Shown: in pieces, positions 55,788-64,000 of the stretch | How the letters are laid out: every line of letters starts with the position of its first letter | Position numbering within the stretch: the first letter of the stretch is position 1 | NCBI RefSeq assembly: GCF_900167365.1 | Contig: NZ_FUXL01000005.1 | Coordinates: 62,001-126,000 of the forward strand | Length of the DNA: 64,000 nucleotides | Direction: 5' to 3' | DNA from: Consotaella salsifontis | GTDB taxonomy: Bacteria; Pseudomonadota; Alphaproteobacteria; Rhizobiales; Rhizobiaceae | The notes under the pieces: generated by a model | What the model was told of the DNA's origin: nothing | What the model saw: the letters and a program-made list of their open reading frames with translations, nothing else | The model's database searches: none | Made by a program: the position numbers and the translations under genes

Positions 55788-56678
55788 TTATACTGATTCC
55801 ACTGATGGCGTGTCCGCCAGGTCGCTTCGGCGGAATTCGAGCGCCCGCACTCTATCACCCAGGTCGAGCGCCTCACCCGTTAGTACGAATCCGCCCGCCT
55901 CGAAAATCATCCTGACATCAGGAGCTTGACCGAAGCCGATTTCGACGAGAACCGCGCCTTGCGCGGCGAGAATCCGCCGAGATTGCTGGGCGAGCGCGCG
56001 ATAGGCGGTCAGCCCATCCGCCCCTCCATCGAGGGCAAGGAGAGGGTCGTGCTCCCGCACATCCCGCTCCAGGTCGGCGATCTCGCCGCTCGGAATATAG
56101 GGAGGGTTTGCGACAATTGCATCAAACGAGCCGCCCAGAGCGGAAAGATAATCCGAGGCCACGGGAAAGAAGCGGCGTTCAACCCCCGCGAGCACCGCGT
56201 TGGCGCGCGCGGTGACAAGCGCGCCGGGCGCGAGGTCGATCGCGACGCACTCGGCTAGTGGCAGCGCCGCGAGCAGCGAAACGGCAATCGCGCCCGTCCC
56301 GGTGCCGACGTCGACGAAACGGCACCCCGTACCGGATTCCGCCCGGCCCGCGAGGAAACGGCGGGCGAGATCGACCAGGATCTCCGTGTCAGGCCTCGGC
56401 TCCAGCGTGTCGCGCGACAGGAGAAAGTCGTGGTCGTAGAAGGCACGGCGCCCGAGAATGCGGTGAACCGGCTCGCCGCGAAGCCGGCGAGCGCTCATCG
56501 CCTCGAAGGCGCTGAGGGCGGGCGCCCCCATCGGTTCTCGCGCCTTAAGCACAAGCCCGGCTCGGTCGAGCCCCGTCGCGGCGCACAGCAAGAGGCGCGC
56601 GTCGAGATCGGGCGTCGAAAGGCCAGCCGCCGCGAAATCCCGCCGGGTCTTGTCGAGAGCTTCGGCGACGGTCGCCAT
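55788..56678 (-). CDS. prmC: Peptide chain release factor N5-glutamine methyltransferase
   Basis: A 296-residue methyltransferase that modifies the Gln of the GGQ motif in release factors. The SAM motif is FVDVGTGTGAIAVSLL and the catalytic motif VANPPYIPSGEI; the N-terminal HemK-type helical region with RILGRRAFYDHDF is intact. prfA, its substrate gene, lies 9 bases upstream. Confidence 0.95.
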   Translation of the reverse strand: MATVAEALDKTRRDFAAAGLSTPDLDARLLLCAATGLDRAGLVLKAREPMGAPALSAFEAMSARRLRGEPVHRILGRRAFYDHDFLLSRDTLEPRPDTEILVDLARRFLAGRAESGTGCRFVDVGTGTGAIAVSLLAALPLAECVAIDLAPGALVTARANAVLAGVERRFFPVASDYLSALGGSFDAIVANPPYIPSGEIADLERDVREHDPLLALDGGADGLTAYRALAQQSRRILAAQGAVLVEIGFGQAPDVRMIFEAGGFVLTGEALDLGDRVRALEFRRSDLADTPSVESV

Positions 56679-56687
56679 CGGGGCGGC

Positions 56688-57767
56688 CTAAGCTTCGGCC
56701 TTCACGGCCGCCAGCCGCGCCGCCTGATCCTCGGCGATCAGCGCATCGATCAGCTCGTCCATCTCGCCCTCGATGAAGCGATCCAGCTTGTAGAGAGTCA
56801 GGTTGATGCGATGGTCCGTGACCCGCCCCTGGGGGAAATTGTAGGTGCGGATGCGCTCCGACCGGTCGCCGGAGCCCACCTGGACGCGCCGCGCCTCGGA
56901 ACGGGCGCTGTCAGCGCGATGGCGCTCCAGATCATAGAGGCGGGCCTTCAGAACCTCCATTGCCCGGGCGCGGTTCTGGTGTTGCGACTTCTCCGAAGAG
57001 GTGACGACGATCCCTGTCGGCAGATGGGTGATGCGAACGGCGGAGTCGGTTGTATTGACGTGCTGACCGCCGGCGCCCGACGAACGCATGGTGTCGATGC
57101 GGATGTCCTCGGCCTTGATGTCCACGTCGATATCCGCCGCCTCCGGCAGCACGGCCACCGTCGCCGCCGAAGTGTGGATACGCCCGCCCGACTCCGTCTC
57201 GGGTACGCGCTGCACGCGATGGACGCCCGATTCGAACTTCAGCCGGGAGAAGACATTCTTGCCCTTCACGGAGGCGATCACCTCCTTGTAGCCGCCGACA
57301 TCGCCCTCACTGGCCGAAAGGATCTCGACCTTCCAGCCGGAAAGCTCGGCGAAACGGTTGTACATGCGGAACAGATCGCCAGCGAAGAGCGCGGCTTCCG
57401 AGCCTCCGGTGCCGGCGCGGATTTCGAGGATCGCGCCCTTCTCGTCGGCATCGTCCTTGGGCAGGAGAAGAATCTGAACCTCTCCAGCGAGCTTTTCCAA
57501 CCGGTCCTCCACCTCGTGGAGCTCGACCTCAGCGAGCTGGCGCATTTCCCGATCCCCCGAAGGGTCGTCGCGCAGCGTCCTGAGATCGGCGACCTCCCGC
57601 TCCGCCGCGCGGTAGGTCTGGATCGCCTTCACCACCGGCTCCAGCGAGGCATAGTCGGCGGCCAGCGCTCCAAAGTCGGCGCGGTCGCCGCCTTTGGCCA
57701 TCTCCGCCTCGAGATAGGCGAAGCGCTTCACCATCTCGTTCATGCTGTCTTCGGGCAATGTGACCAT
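56688..57767 (-). CDS. prfA: Peptide chain release factor 1
   Basis: A 359-residue RF1. The hydrolysis motif GGQ lies in [18 protein letters not shown]; the stop-codon recognition tripeptide is PET in [18 protein letters not shown] 57767 ([12 protein letters not shown]) agrees with the family N-terminus better than the internal ATG at 57743. It recognises UAA and UAG. Between ptsP and prmC. Confidence 0.96.
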   Translation of the reverse strand: MVTLPEDSMNEMVKRFAYLEAEMAKGGDRADFGALAADYASLEPVVKAIQTYRAAEREVADLRTLRDDPSGDREMRQLAEVELHEVEDRLEKLAGEVQILLLPKDDADEKGAILEIRAGTGGSEAALFAGDLFRMYNRFAELSGWKVEILSASEGDVGGYKEVIASVKGKNVFSRLKFESGVHRVQRVPETESGGRIHTSAATVAVLPEAADIDVDIKAEDIRIDTMRSSGAGGQHVNTTDSAVRITHLPTGIVVTSSEKSQHQNRARAMEVLKARLYDLERHRADSARSEARRVQVGSGDRSERIRTYNFPQGRVTDHRINLTLYKLDRFIEGEMDELIDALIAEDQAARLAAVKAEA

Positions 57768-57866
57768 AGGTGCCTTGTCCGTCCGCCACGGAGAACCGGA
57801 TCAGGAGAGCAGCGCGGCGCCACTCCCGCTCAAATCCGCGCGGAAAACCGCGCGCGAGAAACGGCG

Positions 57867-60134
57867 CTAATAGGGGATCTCGTGCGTGGCTGCAAATTGC
57901 AGCAGCCTGTCGCGCAACTTCACGCCCGGCTGGTTGGCGTCGATGAACTCGTTGACGGTCGACGCGAACTTGCTGACGTCGAGCTGCATCAGCGCGGCCT
58001 TGACCGGACCGATGGCCGCCGGCGCCATGGAGATCGAGCGGAACCCGAGGGCGATGAGGACCAGCGCCGAGAGCGGCCGACTGGCCAGCTCTCCGCACAG
58101 CGTCACCGGCGTCTTGTTGCGCTCCCCCGCCTCCACGATCGAGCGCAGCACCTTGAGGAACGGCGCGGCGAGATCGTCGTAGCGCCCCGCGAGATGCGAG
58201 TTGCCGCGATCGACGGCGAAGAAGAACTGGAAGAGATCATTCGACCCGATGGAGACGAAATCCGACATCGCCATCAACGCGTCGAGCTGGAAGAGCAGCG
58301 AGGGCACCTCGATCATCGCGCCGAGCTTGATCGTCTTCGGAACGCCGTAGCCAAAGCGCTCGAGATGAGCCAACTCGCGATCGACCAGCGCGCGCGCCTG
58401 CCGCATCTCGGCGAGGTCCGCGACCATCGGGAACATGACGCGCAGCTCGCGTCCCGCCGCCGCCTTCAGCAGCGCGCGCAACTGGGTGCGCATCAGGGCC
58501 GGCCGATCGAGCGTCAGGCGCAGCGCGCGATAGCCAAGGGCGGGGTTCTCCTCCGGTGCCTGCCGCAGATACGGCAGCAGCTTGTCGCCGCCGACATCCA
58601 GCGTCCGAAAGGTCACGGGCCGATCGCCGGCCGCATCCAAAACGGCCGAATAGAGCCGCTCCTGCGCCGAAGCCTTCGGCATGGTCGAGGCGATCATGAA
58701 CTGAAGCTCGGTGCGGAAGAGGCCGATGCCGGCCGCTCCCGATTCGTCCAGTTGCGGCAGATCGACGGTCAGGCCGGCATTCATCATCAGATCGATGGTG
58801 ACGCCGTCTTTGGTCTCGGCCGGCAGACCACGCAGCGCGCGATACTGCTCCTGTCGGCGGGCGCGGAAGCGCACCTTTTCGGCAAAGACGTCCTCGACAT
58901 CCGCCGGCGGGCGCAGATGAACGCCGCCGTCGTCGCCGTCGACGATGATGGGATCGCCCTTCTCCGCCATGGAGACGACGCCCTTGACCTGCCCCACCAC
59001 AGGGATGCCAAGCGCACGCGCCACGATGACGACATGGCTCGTCGGCGTTCCCTCTTCGAGAACGAGGCCACGAACCCTTTCACGGCGGTAGTCGAGAAGC
59101 TCCGCCGCGCCCATGGAGCGGGCGACGATGACCGCGTCCGCCGGTTCCTGCGGGTCCTCGGCGTCGTCACCGCCCATCAGCTGGCGCAAGAGGCGGTTGG
59201 CCAGATCGTCGAAATCGTGCAGGCGCTCGCGGATATAGGGGTCCGTCATGTGCATCATGCGCGCGCGCATGTCGCTCTGGACCTTTTCAACGGCCGCTTC
59301 GGCTGTCAGGCCGTTGCGGACCGCCTCTTCCAGCCGGCGCACCCAGCCCCGATCATGGGCGAACATGCGGTAGGCCTCGAGCACCGCGCGGTGCTCGCCC
59401 TCGACCGCGATATCGCGCCGAGAAAGAAGGTTCTCGATGGCCTCCCGCAGCGAATCGAGCGCTTGTCCCAGGCGCTCGACCTCGGCCTCGCCGTCCTCGT
59501 TGAAGAGGTTCATGACGACGACGCGAGGCTCGTGCAGGACGACGCGGCCCAGCCCGATGCCGTCGGACAGCGGCACCGCCGCATAGGAGACCGGCCGCGT
59601 CAGGTCGAGCTGAACGCCCGGCCGGGACAGCCCTTCCAGGCTGCCGGCGGCGATCATCTCGGCGATGACCATGGCGATGGTCTCGAGCGCCTCGACCTCC
59701 TCGTCGCGGTAGATGCGCTTGTCCTTGTTCTGGACGTCGAGCACGCCGAGCGTGCGCCCGGCCCTCAAGATCGGAACGCCGAGGAAGGAGTTCACCATCT
59801 CCTCGCCCGTCTCAGGCAGATAGGTGAAGGCCGGGTGCTTGTGCGCCTCTGGCAAGTTGAGCGGGCGGGCCGTCGCGGCGATGGTGCCGACGAGGCCCTC
59901 ACCGAGCCTCAGCTGGGCGAGGTGCACCGACCCAGGGTTGAGGCCCTCGGTGGCATAGAGTTCGAGGACGCCGTCGACCCGGAGCACGTAGATCGAACAG
60001 ACCTCGGCCACCATGGTCTTGGCAATCTGGCGCACGATCTCGTCGAGCCGCTGCTGCGGCTCGAGCGGTTCGGCCATGAGGCCACGGATGCGCCGCAACA
60101 GGACGCGAGGGCCGGAAGGATCGCTTCTTGGCAA
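57867..60134 (-). CDS. ptsP: Phosphoenolpyruvate-protein phosphotransferase of the nitrogen PTS (EI-Ntr)
   Basis: A 755-residue protein. An N-terminal GAF domain (residues ~20-160) senses glutamine/2-oxoglutarate in relatives. The EI part has the phosphohistidine in GTPTSHVVIVARALGIP and the PEP-binding barrel with GLFRTELQFM and SIGSNDLFQF. It starts the EI-Ntr to NPr to EIIA-Ntr relay that controls potassium uptake and metabolism. Located 81 bases downstream of lysC. Confidence 0.95.
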   Translation of the reverse strand: MPRSDPSGPRVLLRRIRGLMAEPLEPQQRLDEIVRQIAKTMVAEVCSIYVLRVDGVLELYATEGLNPGSVHLAQLRLGEGLVGTIAATARPLNLPEAHKHPAFTYLPETGEEMVNSFLGVPILRAGRTLGVLDVQNKDKRIYRDEEVEALETIAMVIAEMIAAGSLEGLSRPGVQLDLTRPVSYAAVPLSDGIGLGRVVLHEPRVVVMNLFNEDGEAEVERLGQALDSLREAIENLLSRRDIAVEGEHRAVLEAYRMFAHDRGWVRRLEEAVRNGLTAEAAVEKVQSDMRARMMHMTDPYIRERLHDFDDLANRLLRQLMGGDDAEDPQEPADAVIVARSMGAAELLDYRRERVRGLVLEEGTPTSHVVIVARALGIPVVGQVKGVVSMAEKGDPIIVDGDDGGVHLRPPADVEDVFAEKVRFRARRQEQYRALRGLPAETKDGVTIDLMMNAGLTVDLPQLDESGAAGIGLFRTELQFMIASTMPKASAQERLYSAVLDAAGDRPVTFRTLDVGGDKLLPYLRQAPEENPALGYRALRLTLDRPALMRTQLRALLKAAAGRELRVMFPMVADLAEMRQARALVDRELAHLERFGYGVPKTIKLGAMIEVPSLLFQLDALMAMSDFVSIGSNDLFQFFFAVDRGNSHLAGRYDDLAAPFLKVLRSIVEAGERNKTPVTLCGELASRPLSALVLIALGFRSISMAPAAIGPVKAALMQLDVSKFASTVNEFIDANQPGVKLRDRLLQFAATHEIPY

Positions 60135-60215
60135 GAGCGTCTTCTCGTCTTTCGGTACGGCCGGTCAAACCGGTCGAGGAGCGCGGAAGGCGGCCGGATC
60201 AGCCGCGACACATCC

Positions 60216-61469
60216 TCAAGCTTTGTCCAGACCGTAGGCCGAATGCAAGGTCCTGACTGCAAGCTCTGTAAACTCGCCGTCAATGAGGATCGAGATCTTG
60301 ATCTCGGAGGTCGTGATCGCGCGGATATTGATGCCGCGATTCGCCAGCGCCTTGAAGGCAGTGGCGGCCACGCCCGTATGGCTTCGCATGCCGATGCCGA
60401 TGATCGATACCTTGGTGAGGCCCGTCTCGCTCTGCACCACGTCGTAGCGCATATCGGCCTTGGCCTTGTCGAGCACGCCCTCGGCCTTGGCGACATCACC
60501 GGCAGGAACGGTGAAGGTCATGTCCGTCGCCGAGCCATCCTCGGAGACGCTCTGCACGATCATGTCGACATTGACGCCCGCCTCGGCGAGCGGGCCGAAG
60601 ATCGTCGCCGCCACGCCCGGGCGGTCCTGGACGCGCCTCAGCGAAATCTGCGCTTCGTCCTTGGCGTAGGCGATGCCTGTCACGACCTGCTGTTCCACGA
60701 TTTCGTCCTCATCGCAAATGAGCGTTCCCGGCGGATTGTCGAAGTCGCCCATGCCGGGTGCATCCGGGTCGTCGAAGGAGGACCGGACGAAGGTCCGGAC
60801 CTTATGAACCATGGCGAGCTCGACCGAGCGCACCTGCAGCACCTTGGCGCCGAGCGAGGCCATCTCCAGCATCTCCTCGAAGGAGACGCGGGCCATGCGG
60901 CGCGCCTTGGGCTCGATGCGCGGGTCGGTTGTATAGACGCCGTCGACATCCGTATAGATGTCGCAGCGATCGGCCTTCACGGCCGCGGCAATGGCGACCG
61001 CGCTGGTGTCGGAGCCGCCGCGCCCGAGCGTCGCGATGCGATTGTCGGGAGCGATGCCCTGGAAGCCGGCGATCACCGCCACTTGGCCTTCGCCGAAGCG
61101 ACGCACGATCTCGCTGGCGTCGATATCCTCGATGCGCGCCGCGCCATGGGCGCCATCCGTCTTCAGCGGAATCTGCCAACCCTGCCAGGAGCGGGCGTTG
61201 ACGCCCATGGCCTGGAGCGTGATGGCCAGGAGGCCGGACGTCACCTGCTCGCCCGAGGCGACGACGGCGTCGTATTCGCGCGCGTCGTGAATGGGCGAAG
61301 CTTCCCGGCACCATCCGACGAGCTCGTTGGTCTTGCCGGACATGGCGGAAACCACCACCGCCACCTGATGACCGGCGTCGACCTCGCGTTTGACGTGGCG
61401 CGCGACGTTTCGGATGCGGGCGATGTCGGCCACCGAAGTGCCGCCGAATTTGAGAACGAGACGCGCCAT
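60216..61469 (-). CDS. lysC: Aspartate kinase
   Basis: A 417-residue monofunctional aspartokinase, the first step to lysine, threonine and methionine. The kinase domain starts VLKFGGTSVADIARI and has TLGRGGSDTSAVA; two C-terminal ACT domains (about 265-335 and 345-410) allow feedback control by lysine and threonine. ATG 61469 is used. Divergent from ubiG. It feeds the dap genes of this window. Confidence 0.96.
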   Translation of the reverse strand: MARLVLKFGGTSVADIARIRNVARHVKREVDAGHQVAVVVSAMSGKTNELVGWCREASPIHDAREYDAVVASGEQVTSGLLAITLQAMGVNARSWQGWQIPLKTDGAHGAARIEDIDASEIVRRFGEGQVAVIAGFQGIAPDNRIATLGRGGSDTSAVAIAAAVKADRCDIYTDVDGVYTTDPRIEPKARRMARVSFEEMLEMASLGAKVLQVRSVELAMVHKVRTFVRSSFDDPDAPGMGDFDNPPGTLICDEDEIVEQQVVTGIAYAKDEAQISLRRVQDRPGVAATIFGPLAEAGVNVDMIVQSVSEDGSATDMTFTVPAGDVAKAEGVLDKAKADMRYDVVQSETGLTKVSIIGIGMRSHTGVAATAFKALANRGINIRAITTSEIKISILIDGEFTELAVRTLHSAYGLDKA

Positions 61470-61697
61470 CAGGAAAAGAGCCGTTGCTCCGCAGGAGCTT
61501 GTGGTGCCAAGCCGTCGTCGATAATCGGAATGCGCGAAGCGGTCATCAATGCCCACGACGCGCGGCGAGCGCGGGCTGAGTAGCGGAATTGTCGCCTCTT
61601 CGCAAGATTCGGCGAAGTTCCGGCCATCCGGGCCGGACTTGCTTGACTTTGGGGATGAAAGCGGAACCTTCCCCCCATGGCAGCAGAAAGAGCGGAA

Positions 61698-62534
61698 ATG
61701 ACGATGACCGAGGCCAAGCCATCCACCATCGACGCGAACGAGATCGATCGCTTCTCGCGGCTTGCCCGGGAATGGTGGAATCCCGCCGGCAAGTTCAAGC
61801 CGCTGCACAAGTTCAATCCCGTCCGGCTCGACTACATCCGCGAGCAGGTCTGCATGAATTTCGGCCTCGACCTGAAGGACCTGAAACCCTTCGAGGGATT
61901 GCGCATCCTTGATATCGGCTGCGGCGGCGGCCTCATCTGCGAGCCGATGGCGCGCCTTGGCGCATCCGTCGTCGGCGCCGACGCCTCGGAAACCAACATC
62001 GAGGTCGCCAAGATTCACGCGGCACAGTCGGACCTTGCCATCGACTACCGCGCGACCACCTCGGAGGATCTTGAGCGCGCCGGCGAGACGTTCGATGTCG
62101 TGCTGGCGCTCGAGATCGTCGAGCACGTCTCCGACGTTGATCTCTTCCTGTCCTCCTGCGCCAAGATGGTGAAGCCGGGAGGGCTGCTCTTCGTCGCCAC
62201 CATCAACCGAACCTTGAAGGCCGGCGCCATGGCGATCTTCGGCGCCGAATACGTTCTTCGCTGGCTGCCGCGCGGCACCCATCAGTATTCCAAGCTGGTC
62301 CGCCCCCAAGAGATCGAGGCACCGGTCCTGGCGGCCGGTCTCGACGTCATCGACGAGACCGGGGTCGTCTACAATCCGCTGTCCGATTCGTTCCGCCGTT
62401 CGTCCGATATCGACGTCAACTACATGATCCTCTCCCGCCGCCCCCGCGAAGGCGAGATGAGCGAAGCGGCAGCCTCCAAGCCGCCCCGCAAGCGCCGGAC
62501 TCCTGCAAGAAGAAAGGCGCCCAAAGCCGGCTAA
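61698..62534 (+). CDS. ubiG: Ubiquinone biosynthesis O-methyltransferase with basic C-terminal tail
   Basis: About 278 residues. The SAM motif is [41 protein letters not shown] and [17 protein letters not shown] are UbiG signatures. It catalyses both O-methylations in ubiquinone synthesis. The last ~20 residues are Lys/Arg/Ala-rich ([12 protein letters not shown]), unlike the E. coli enzyme. ATG 61698 is preferred; ATG 61677 adds seven residues. Its stop overlaps that of the L,D-transpeptidase gene by four bases. Confidence 0.94.
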   Translation: MTMTEAKPSTIDANEIDRFSRLAREWWNPAGKFKPLHKFNPVRLDYIREQVCMNFGLDLKDLKPFEGLRILDIGCGGGLICEPMARLGASVVGADASETNIEVAKIHAAQSDLAIDYRATTSEDLERAGETFDVVLALEIVEHVSDVDLFLSSCAKMVKPGGLLFVATINRTLKAGAMAIFGAEYVLRWLPRGTHQYSKLVRPQEIEAPVLAAGLDVIDETGVVYNPLSDSFRRSSDIDVNYMILSRRPREGEMSEAAASKPPRKRRTPARRKAPKAG

Positions 62535-63724
62535 CCTTCCTTGAAGACGACCTTCGTCTTCTTCGGCTCGACCAGCTTGGAGAGCGTCTCCGCATCCCAG
62601 TTGGTCAGCCGCACGCAGCCGTGGCTGGCGCTCTTGGAGACAAGATCCGGCGCGGCTGTGCCGTGGATGCCGTAGGTGGGCTTGGACAGATCGATCCACA
62701 TGGAGCCGACCGGCCCATTCGGCCCGGAGGGCAGCGTCATCGCCTTGTCGTTGTTCCCCTGCTTGAAGTTCTTGCCGGGGTCGTAGGTATAGGTCGGCTC
62801 CGGAGCGATCGCCTCGACCATCGTCTCGCCCGAGGGTGAGGGCATGGCATCCGAGCCGATGGTCGCGGGCGCCGCCATCACCACGCGGCCCGCCTCGTCA
62901 TAGGCGAGCAATTCTCCTGCCTTCTTGTCGACCACGATATTCGTGACCTTGGCTTCGGGCGTGGCGCCGGGGACGGTGACGAGAATGGTCGTGCCGGCCT
63001 TTGCCAGATCCGCCGCCGGGTTGAGGCGCTTCAGCAGGTCCTCGTCCATGTGGAAGCGCTCGGCCAGCATCTCGGCCGGTCCGCGAAAGCCGAGCCAGTC
63101 GAGCTTGGCGAGTTCGCCGTAATCCTCCGGCAGGCTTTTCACATAGCGCGGGGCTTCGTCCTCCGGCGCGATGGTGTATTCAGCGACCACCTGCCCGCCA
63201 TCGCGCGACAGGGACTGCCAGAGCGATTCGTCGGGTTCGCCGTCGACGGCAAGACCGGCCATGGCCTCGTAGGCGCGAATCGCCTTCTTCGTGTTCTCAC
63301 CGAGGAAGCCATCGATGACGCCGGGCGAGGCATGGGCCCGGTCCAGCAGCACCTGGAGACGAACCAGGAACGGATCCGGCTCCTGCGGCTCGTCCACTTC
63401 CTCCAGCGCGGCCTGATCGGGAACGTCGGTGGAATTCTCGGGAACCTCGACCACCTTGCCCGGTGCGCCCGTCACCGGCACGGTTTCCGTCGAGGAAGAC
63501 GGTGGCGTCACGGCCTGATTCGCATCGATGATGGCGCCGATGGTCGGATCGGCCTTCGCCGTCGCGGCGATGGCCGCGGCCTCGTCCTGGCGGTGGCGCC
63601 AGTCGGTGAAGGTCGCGGCGTTGATGGTGTCGGCGGACAGCGGCTTGGGCAGGCCGGCGGTTTCAGCGGCGACCGCCGGCGAGGCGACAAGGGCAAGAAC
63701 GCCGGCAAGACGAGCGAGGGTCAT
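62531..63724 (-). CDS. Secreted L,D-transpeptidase (YkuD) with peptidoglycan-binding domain
   Basis: A 397-residue exported protein. The signal peptide ends near AVAA-E (residue 20). A PG-binding helical domain ([20 protein letters not shown]) is followed by a LysM-like stretch and the YkuD catalytic domain with the active Cys in [15 protein letters not shown]. It forms 3-3 crosslinks or anchors lipoprotein to peptidoglycan. ATG 63724 is used; the upstream codons are not signal-like. Confidence 0.92.
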   Translation of the reverse strand: MTLARLAGVLALVASPAVAAETAGLPKPLSADTINAATFTDWRHRQDEAAAIAATAKADPTIGAIIDANQAVTPPSSSTETVPVTGAPGKVVEVPENSTDVPDQAALEEVDEPQEPDPFLVRLQVLLDRAHASPGVIDGFLGENTKKAIRAYEAMAGLAVDGEPDESLWQSLSRDGGQVVAEYTIAPEDEAPRYVKSLPEDYGELAKLDWLGFRGPAEMLAERFHMDEDLLKRLNPAADLAKAGTTILVTVPGATPEAKVTNIVVDKKAGELLAYDEAGRVVMAAPATIGSDAMPSPSGETMVEAIAPEPTYTYDPGKNFKQGNNDKAMTLPSGPNGPVGSMWIDLSKPTYGIHGTAAPDLVSKSASHGCVRLTNWDAETLSKLVEPKKTKVVFKEG

Positions 63725-63882
63725 GCATGGTCTCCAGAACAGGAAAAGGCGCTTCCCTGGGGCTGAGGCCAGCTCATCCCCTTGGAATCGTTCAAACTGT
63801 CCTGTCAACGCACCAGTCCTCGCCGGGCTCCCCGCACAAATGTGGCGAGCGCGGGAAACCAAGGATTAAGGTCAATTTTGAG

Positions 63883-64000
63883 TTAATTCTGATCTTCCGG
63901 CAATGGCGGCATCGGAAAGGCGGCGATGCCCTCGCCGGCGAGTTCCTTCACCTCGGCCGTCGAAGCCTCGCCATAGATCTGGCGGCGATCGGCCTCGCCA
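63883..64000 (-). CDS. DUF1178 family protein, 3' end only (truncated by window edge)
   Basis: The last 39 codons of a - strand gene are visible, ending ...GIAAFPMPPLPEDQN and TAA at 63883-63885. The pattern GEADRRQIYGEAS followed by a (PLP-type) PPLPEDQN end matches the C-terminus of DUF1178 proteins, small zinc-ribbon proteins found next to ubiG in rhizobia. The zinc-ribbon N-terminus lies outside the window. Confidence 0.75.
   Translation of the reverse strand, partial: GEADRRQIYGEASTAEVKELAGEGIAAFPMPPLPEDQN

Noticed and set aside
56430-61583. A 1717-codon open frame on the + strand
   Set aside because: It runs antisense across prmC, prfA, ptsP and lysC, all of which have complete motifs. 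High GC makes such frames common; its translation is Arg/His/Asp-rich with no recognisable domain.
1-64000. tRNA, rRNA, 4.5S RNA, CRISPR arrays, insertion sequences or attachment sites
   Set aside because: Reading the gaps between genes showed no tRNA-like folds, direct-repeat arrays, transposase genes or terminal repeats. A tRNAscan/Infernal search was not possible here.

Overview
The window is a contiguous, gene-dense, high-GC piece of a bacterial chromosome. Gene content and order point to an alphaproteobacterium of the order Hyphomicrobiales (Rhizobiales). The marker blocks are tsaE-murU-addB-addA-trxA, trpF-trpB-trpA-accD-folC, dapD/dapE/argB, ffh-rpsP with rimM-trmD-rplS, dapF-mtaB-ftsY, and lysC-ptsP-prfA-prmC-DUF4167 beside ubiG. 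An lpiA/mprF-acvB pair, a DivL-like kinase and ACC deaminase suggest a plant- or environment-associated member, but the family cannot be fixed from sequence reading alone. I see no insertion sequences, prophage genes, CRISPR arrays, tRNAs or rRNAs.

Layout. 1-10.7 kb (+): end of a DivL-like kinase with Tyr at the phosphoacceptor position, a TsaE-sugar kinase fusion, MurU, AddB, AddA and thioredoxin, closed by a clear terminator. 10.8-16.3 kb (-): trpF, trpB, cutA, trpA, accD, folC; cutA sits inside the trp block. 16.5-18.6 kb (+): an MhqD-like esterase, an MhqO-like ring-cleaving dioxygenase and a PPC/DUF296 protein whose ribosome-binding site lies in one arm of an 11-bp inverted repeat. 18.6-28 kb: ferredoxin-NADP reductase, argB, a MarR/isochorismatase-like/MFS unit with a perfect operator-like palindrome, and an mprF-acvB-DUF1003 operon with 4-nt overlaps.

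28-36.6 kb: a HAD nucleotidase, dapE, dapD, a membrane protein, a lipoprotein lytic transglycosylase overlapping tail-to-tail with a phosphodiester glycosidase-like gene, a LOG-family protein, two small unknown genes and an HTH regulator. 36.8-44 kb: a DUF2061 protein, a methyltransferase interrupted by a one-base frameshift in a 7-T run, then the ribosomal/SRP block rplS, trmD, rimM, rpsP, ffh. A dual-PAS GGDEF gene has inserted between rimM and rpsP, and a 25-codon membrane peptide gene lies on the opposite strand between trmD and rplS. 44-46.3 kb: acdS (ACC deaminase) divergent from an Lrp-type regulator and a GNAT gene.

46.3-54.2 kb: a CLC channel with a C-terminal regulatory region, an MBL-fold hydrolase, a LysM protein, dapF, mtaB and an FtsY whose acidic N-terminus carries a three-fold FSWL repeat. 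54.5-61.5 kb (-): lysC, ptsP, prfA, prmC, DUF4167, with a terminator. 61.7-64 kb: ubiG, an L,D-transpeptidase, and the 3' end of a DUF1178 gene cut by the window edge.

Functionally much of the window serves the envelope and growth: peptidoglycan precursor supply (lysC, dapD, dapE, dapF), recycling (AmgK-like, MurU), remodelling (lytic transglycosylase, L,D-transpeptidase, LysM), lipid charge control (mprF, acvB), membrane protein targeting (ffh, ftsY) and cell-cycle signalling (divL, ptsP, a diguanylate cyclase).
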